Shown: positions 59,267 through 61,069 of the stretch, piece after piece | Position numbering within the stretch: the stretch's first letter is position 1 | Layout: each line of letters opens with the position of its first letter | From: Aromatoleum evansii | Lineage (GTDB): Bacteria; Pseudomonadota; Gammaproteobacteria; Burkholderiales; Rhodocyclaceae | Direction: 5' to 3' | Assembly: GCF_012910805.1 (NCBI RefSeq) | Contig: NZ_WTVK01000034.1 | Coordinates: forward strand, 1-61,069 | Length of the DNA stretch: 61,069 nt | Notes under the pieces: model-generated | Seen by the model: only the letters and a program-made list of their open reading frames with translations | Told to the model about the DNA's origin: nothing | Database searches by the model: none | Made by a program: the position numbers and the translations under genes

Positions 59267-61069
59267 TCAGTCGGTGATGAGTTTGCCCTTGGTCATGAGG
59301 TCGGTGATGATCGCCTGGTCGGTGGTGAGCGCACCGCCGTTGGTCAGATCGACGTTTGCCAAGACGATGACTTGGTCGATCGGCGCTCCGGTGCCGCCCG
59401 AGTGCACTTCGATCGTGGTCGCGTTGGTGCCTGCGTTGTAGCTGAAGTGCAGGTAGTCCGTCAGCGGATCGGATGCGGGGGAAGCACCCTCGAGCAGATC
59501 CTTCAGGTCGAGGCGGTCGCCGCCAGAACCGAAGGCCGCGGTGTTGAAGTCCTTGATCGTATCGGTCGGGACCCCTGTCGAGCTTGCATCCGCGAGAGCC
59601 CACTTGAAGGTGTCGGCGCCGGCACCGCCGTACAGCGTATCGCTGCCGCCGCCACCCCGCAGCAAATCGCTGCCCAATCCGCCATCGAGGATGTCGTTGC
59701 CGGTACTGCCGGTGAGCGTGTCATCGCCGCTGTAGCCGACGAGCGTTGTAGGCTGCCCGGCGTTCGCGCTAAGCACGTCGTTGACATTGTCCGCACCGCT
59801 GACGATCACATGGTCGTCCGGGCTCAGCAGCACTTGGAGGCCGTCCTGCACGAGCACCGTATCGCCATCGCTGTCCGCCACCTGCAGGTCGAACGAGAGA
59901 TTGACCTCGTCGCCCGGCGTGAAGAAGGAGGCGCCGAAGCCGCCGAGCGAGAAGGGCGAATTGGATGCGGTAACGGTTCCGACGTATTGATACTCGACCG
60001 TCGTGAAGCCGTCCGCCGTGAACACCACCACAGTGGTACCGTCAGCGACGCCGGTAACCTGCACGGTGCCGTCGACATTGAAGGTCACGGGGCCGCCGCT
60101 GGTTGTGTAGGTTGTTCCGTTGACCTCCACCTTGATGATGTGGTCATAATTGGTGCCGTAATCGCCGACGGTATCGTCCTCGCCGACTATGCCGTCGAAG
60201 AAGTCGGGGTCGTCGGCCGCCGTGATCCGCACCGTCGAGGTGCCGCTGTTGATTGCGAAGCTCACTTCCGCGCCATTGACGAGGACGTGTTCCCCGAAGA
60301 TCTGCGTCTGCGCGAGAGGATTGTAGTTCGTCGCGGTTGGCGTGCTCGTCACGTTGTCGACGAAGTCGACACGGATCGTTTCGCCCGAGCCGATCGCCTG
60401 TCCGCCGCCGCCGCCACTCAGACCGGCACGGTTGGCCGTGCCATTGATCCGTGTGCCTTCGGCCGGGGTGAGCAGGACCGACGGCAGCCCCTGACCGGAC
60501 AGATCGGTGTAGAAGGCGTAATCGGTGTTTCCGCCATCGAAGTCCCACTTACCGGAATTGGTGTTGAACGAGCCCGAGCCGCCGTCGATCTGCTGGAACA
60601 GGTGGAGGCTGTAGGTGTCGTTGGCGGTCGCCAGGCTGCCATCGAGGGTGAGTTCCGCCTCGAATACTAGTGAGGTTGTCGCCCCGCTGGCCGTGGTGTA
60701 CGTCGACCCGGCGAGTGTCGAGCCGATGAGCGTCTTGCCATCCGACGAGAGATACAGATAGATGGTGTCGCCGGAGCTCTTATAGCCGCTGTCCATGCCT
60801 TGGGTGATGTTGGCGAACGTGACCGTTCCACCCTGATCGGCACCGTAGTTGTTGTCGACGTTCTTGTCGAGATCGAGCGGAACGAGGGTTGCAGAGGCCC
60901 CGACTATGTTCACCAGGTAGGCCTTTTCTGGTGCGATTGCGACGGGCACATCGTCCTGGACCTTGAGGGTGACGCTGACGGCCTGGGTGTCGCCATCGGC
61001 ATCCTTGCCGGTGATGGAGACGGTGGCCAGGGTGTCGATCTGTTCGCCCTGGGTGTCGGTGCCGAGCAG
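59267..61069 (-). CDS. C-terminal part of an RTX-type secreted adhesin (type I secretion)
   Basis: The frame is open to the right edge, so the N-terminus is outside and about 600 residues are seen. There are repeating beta-rich modules with T1SS-143-like features (DADGDTQAVSVTLKVQDDVPV and VADSDGDTVLVQDGLQV). RTX nonapeptides, GGxGxD type, follow at LVGYSGDDTLTGSTGND, DILDGGLGSD and GGGGSDTLYGGAGADTF. The last 130 residues form a secretion target with DTIKDF and DRLDLKDLLEG, as in type I-secreted giant adhesins. Calcium binding by the RTX repeats is expected. Confidence 0.92.
   Translation of the reverse strand: MLGTDTQGEQIDTLATVSITGKDADGDTQAVSVTLKVQDDVPVAIAPEKAYLVNIVGASATLVPLDLDKNVDNNYGADQGGTVTFANITQGMDSGYKSSGDTIYLYLSSDGKTLIGSTLAGSTYTTASGATTSLVFEAELTLDGSLATANDTYSLHLFQQIDGGSGSFNTNSGKWDFDGGNTDYAFYTDLSGQGLPSVLLTPAEGTRINGTANRAGLSGGGGGQAIGSGETIRVDFVDNVTSTPTATNYNPLAQTQIFGEHVLVNGAEVSFAINSGTSTVRITAADDPDFFDGIVGEDDTVGDYGTNYDHIIKVEVNGTTYTTSGGPVTFNVDGTVQVTGVADGTTVVVFTADGFTTVEYQYVGTVTASNSPFSLGGFGASFFTPGDEVNLSFDLQVADSDGDTVLVQDGLQVLLSPDDHVIVSGADNVNDVLSANAGQPTTLVGYSGDDTLTGSTGNDILDGGLGSDLLRGGGGSDTLYGGAGADTFKWALADASSTGVPTDTIKDFNTAAFGSGGDRLDLKDLLEGASPASDPLTDYLHFSYNAGTNATTIEVHSGGTGAPIDQVIVLANVDLTNGGALTTDQAIITDLMTKGKLITD

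Overview
The window is about 61 kb of very GC-rich chromosomal DNA. Genes are densely packed, ATG/GTG starts are preceded by clear GGAG-type ribosome sites, and I see no tRNA, rRNA, CRISPR array, insertion sequence or prophage structural gene. The gene content points to a denitrifying, aromatic-degrading betaproteobacterium of the Rhodocyclales (Thauera, Azoarcus or Aromatoleum-like): a 4-hydroxybenzoyl-CoA reductase operon (hcrCAB with xdhC), oxygen-independent ubiquinone biosynthesis (ubiUVT) under an FNR-like box, ccoG, NorE-like oxidase subunits, and several families of short palindromic repeats. The genus is an inference from gene content only.

Layout. 1-7.5 kb: end of a TonB-like protein, a LysR regulator divergent from an NAD(P)-binding protein, a TIR-ankyrin membrane protein, a MoaD/ThiS-like protein with a BNR-repeat protein, a PsiF protein, and a terC-usp pair. 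7.6-12.2 kb: a MocR-type regulator, oxidase subunits III/IV, ccoG and a DUF1992 protein. 12.2-18 kb: a minus-strand block with VanZ, a 2Fe-2S ferredoxin, a hydrolase, a glutathione transferase, a NodIJ-like ABC exporter and a DUF4438 protein.

18.2-26.4 kb is the most unusual part. It is a tight seven-gene minus-strand operon with gaps of 24-36 bp. It encodes two lysine-free paralogues with an acidic N-terminus and an Arg/Ala-rich C-terminus, a predicted HExxH zinc metallopeptidase, and four proteins I do not recognise. Divergent from it lies a LuxR-type regulator whose GTG start overlaps the stop of a 22-residue leader peptide. I regard this as the candidate undescribed system.

27.5-38 kb concerns anaerobic and molybdenum/tungsten metabolism: ubiUVT, a TupA-like oxyanion-binding protein with a divergent HTH/binding-protein regulator, xdhC and hcrBAC with an 18-bp palindromic operator. 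38-45 kb: glyoxalase I, a ribbon-helix-helix protein, a GMC oxidoreductase with its Tat-exported small subunit, a sodium/solute symporter, and an arginase-ornithine aminotransferase fusion. 45-54 kb: ubiB, a ZnuD-like TonB-dependent receptor with a small metal-associated membrane protein, argS-SPOR-dsbA, and a short-chain dehydrogenase. 54-61 kb: the 1605-residue NAD-dependent glutamate dehydrogenase, then the C-terminal part of an RTX-type secreted adhesin that runs off the window end.
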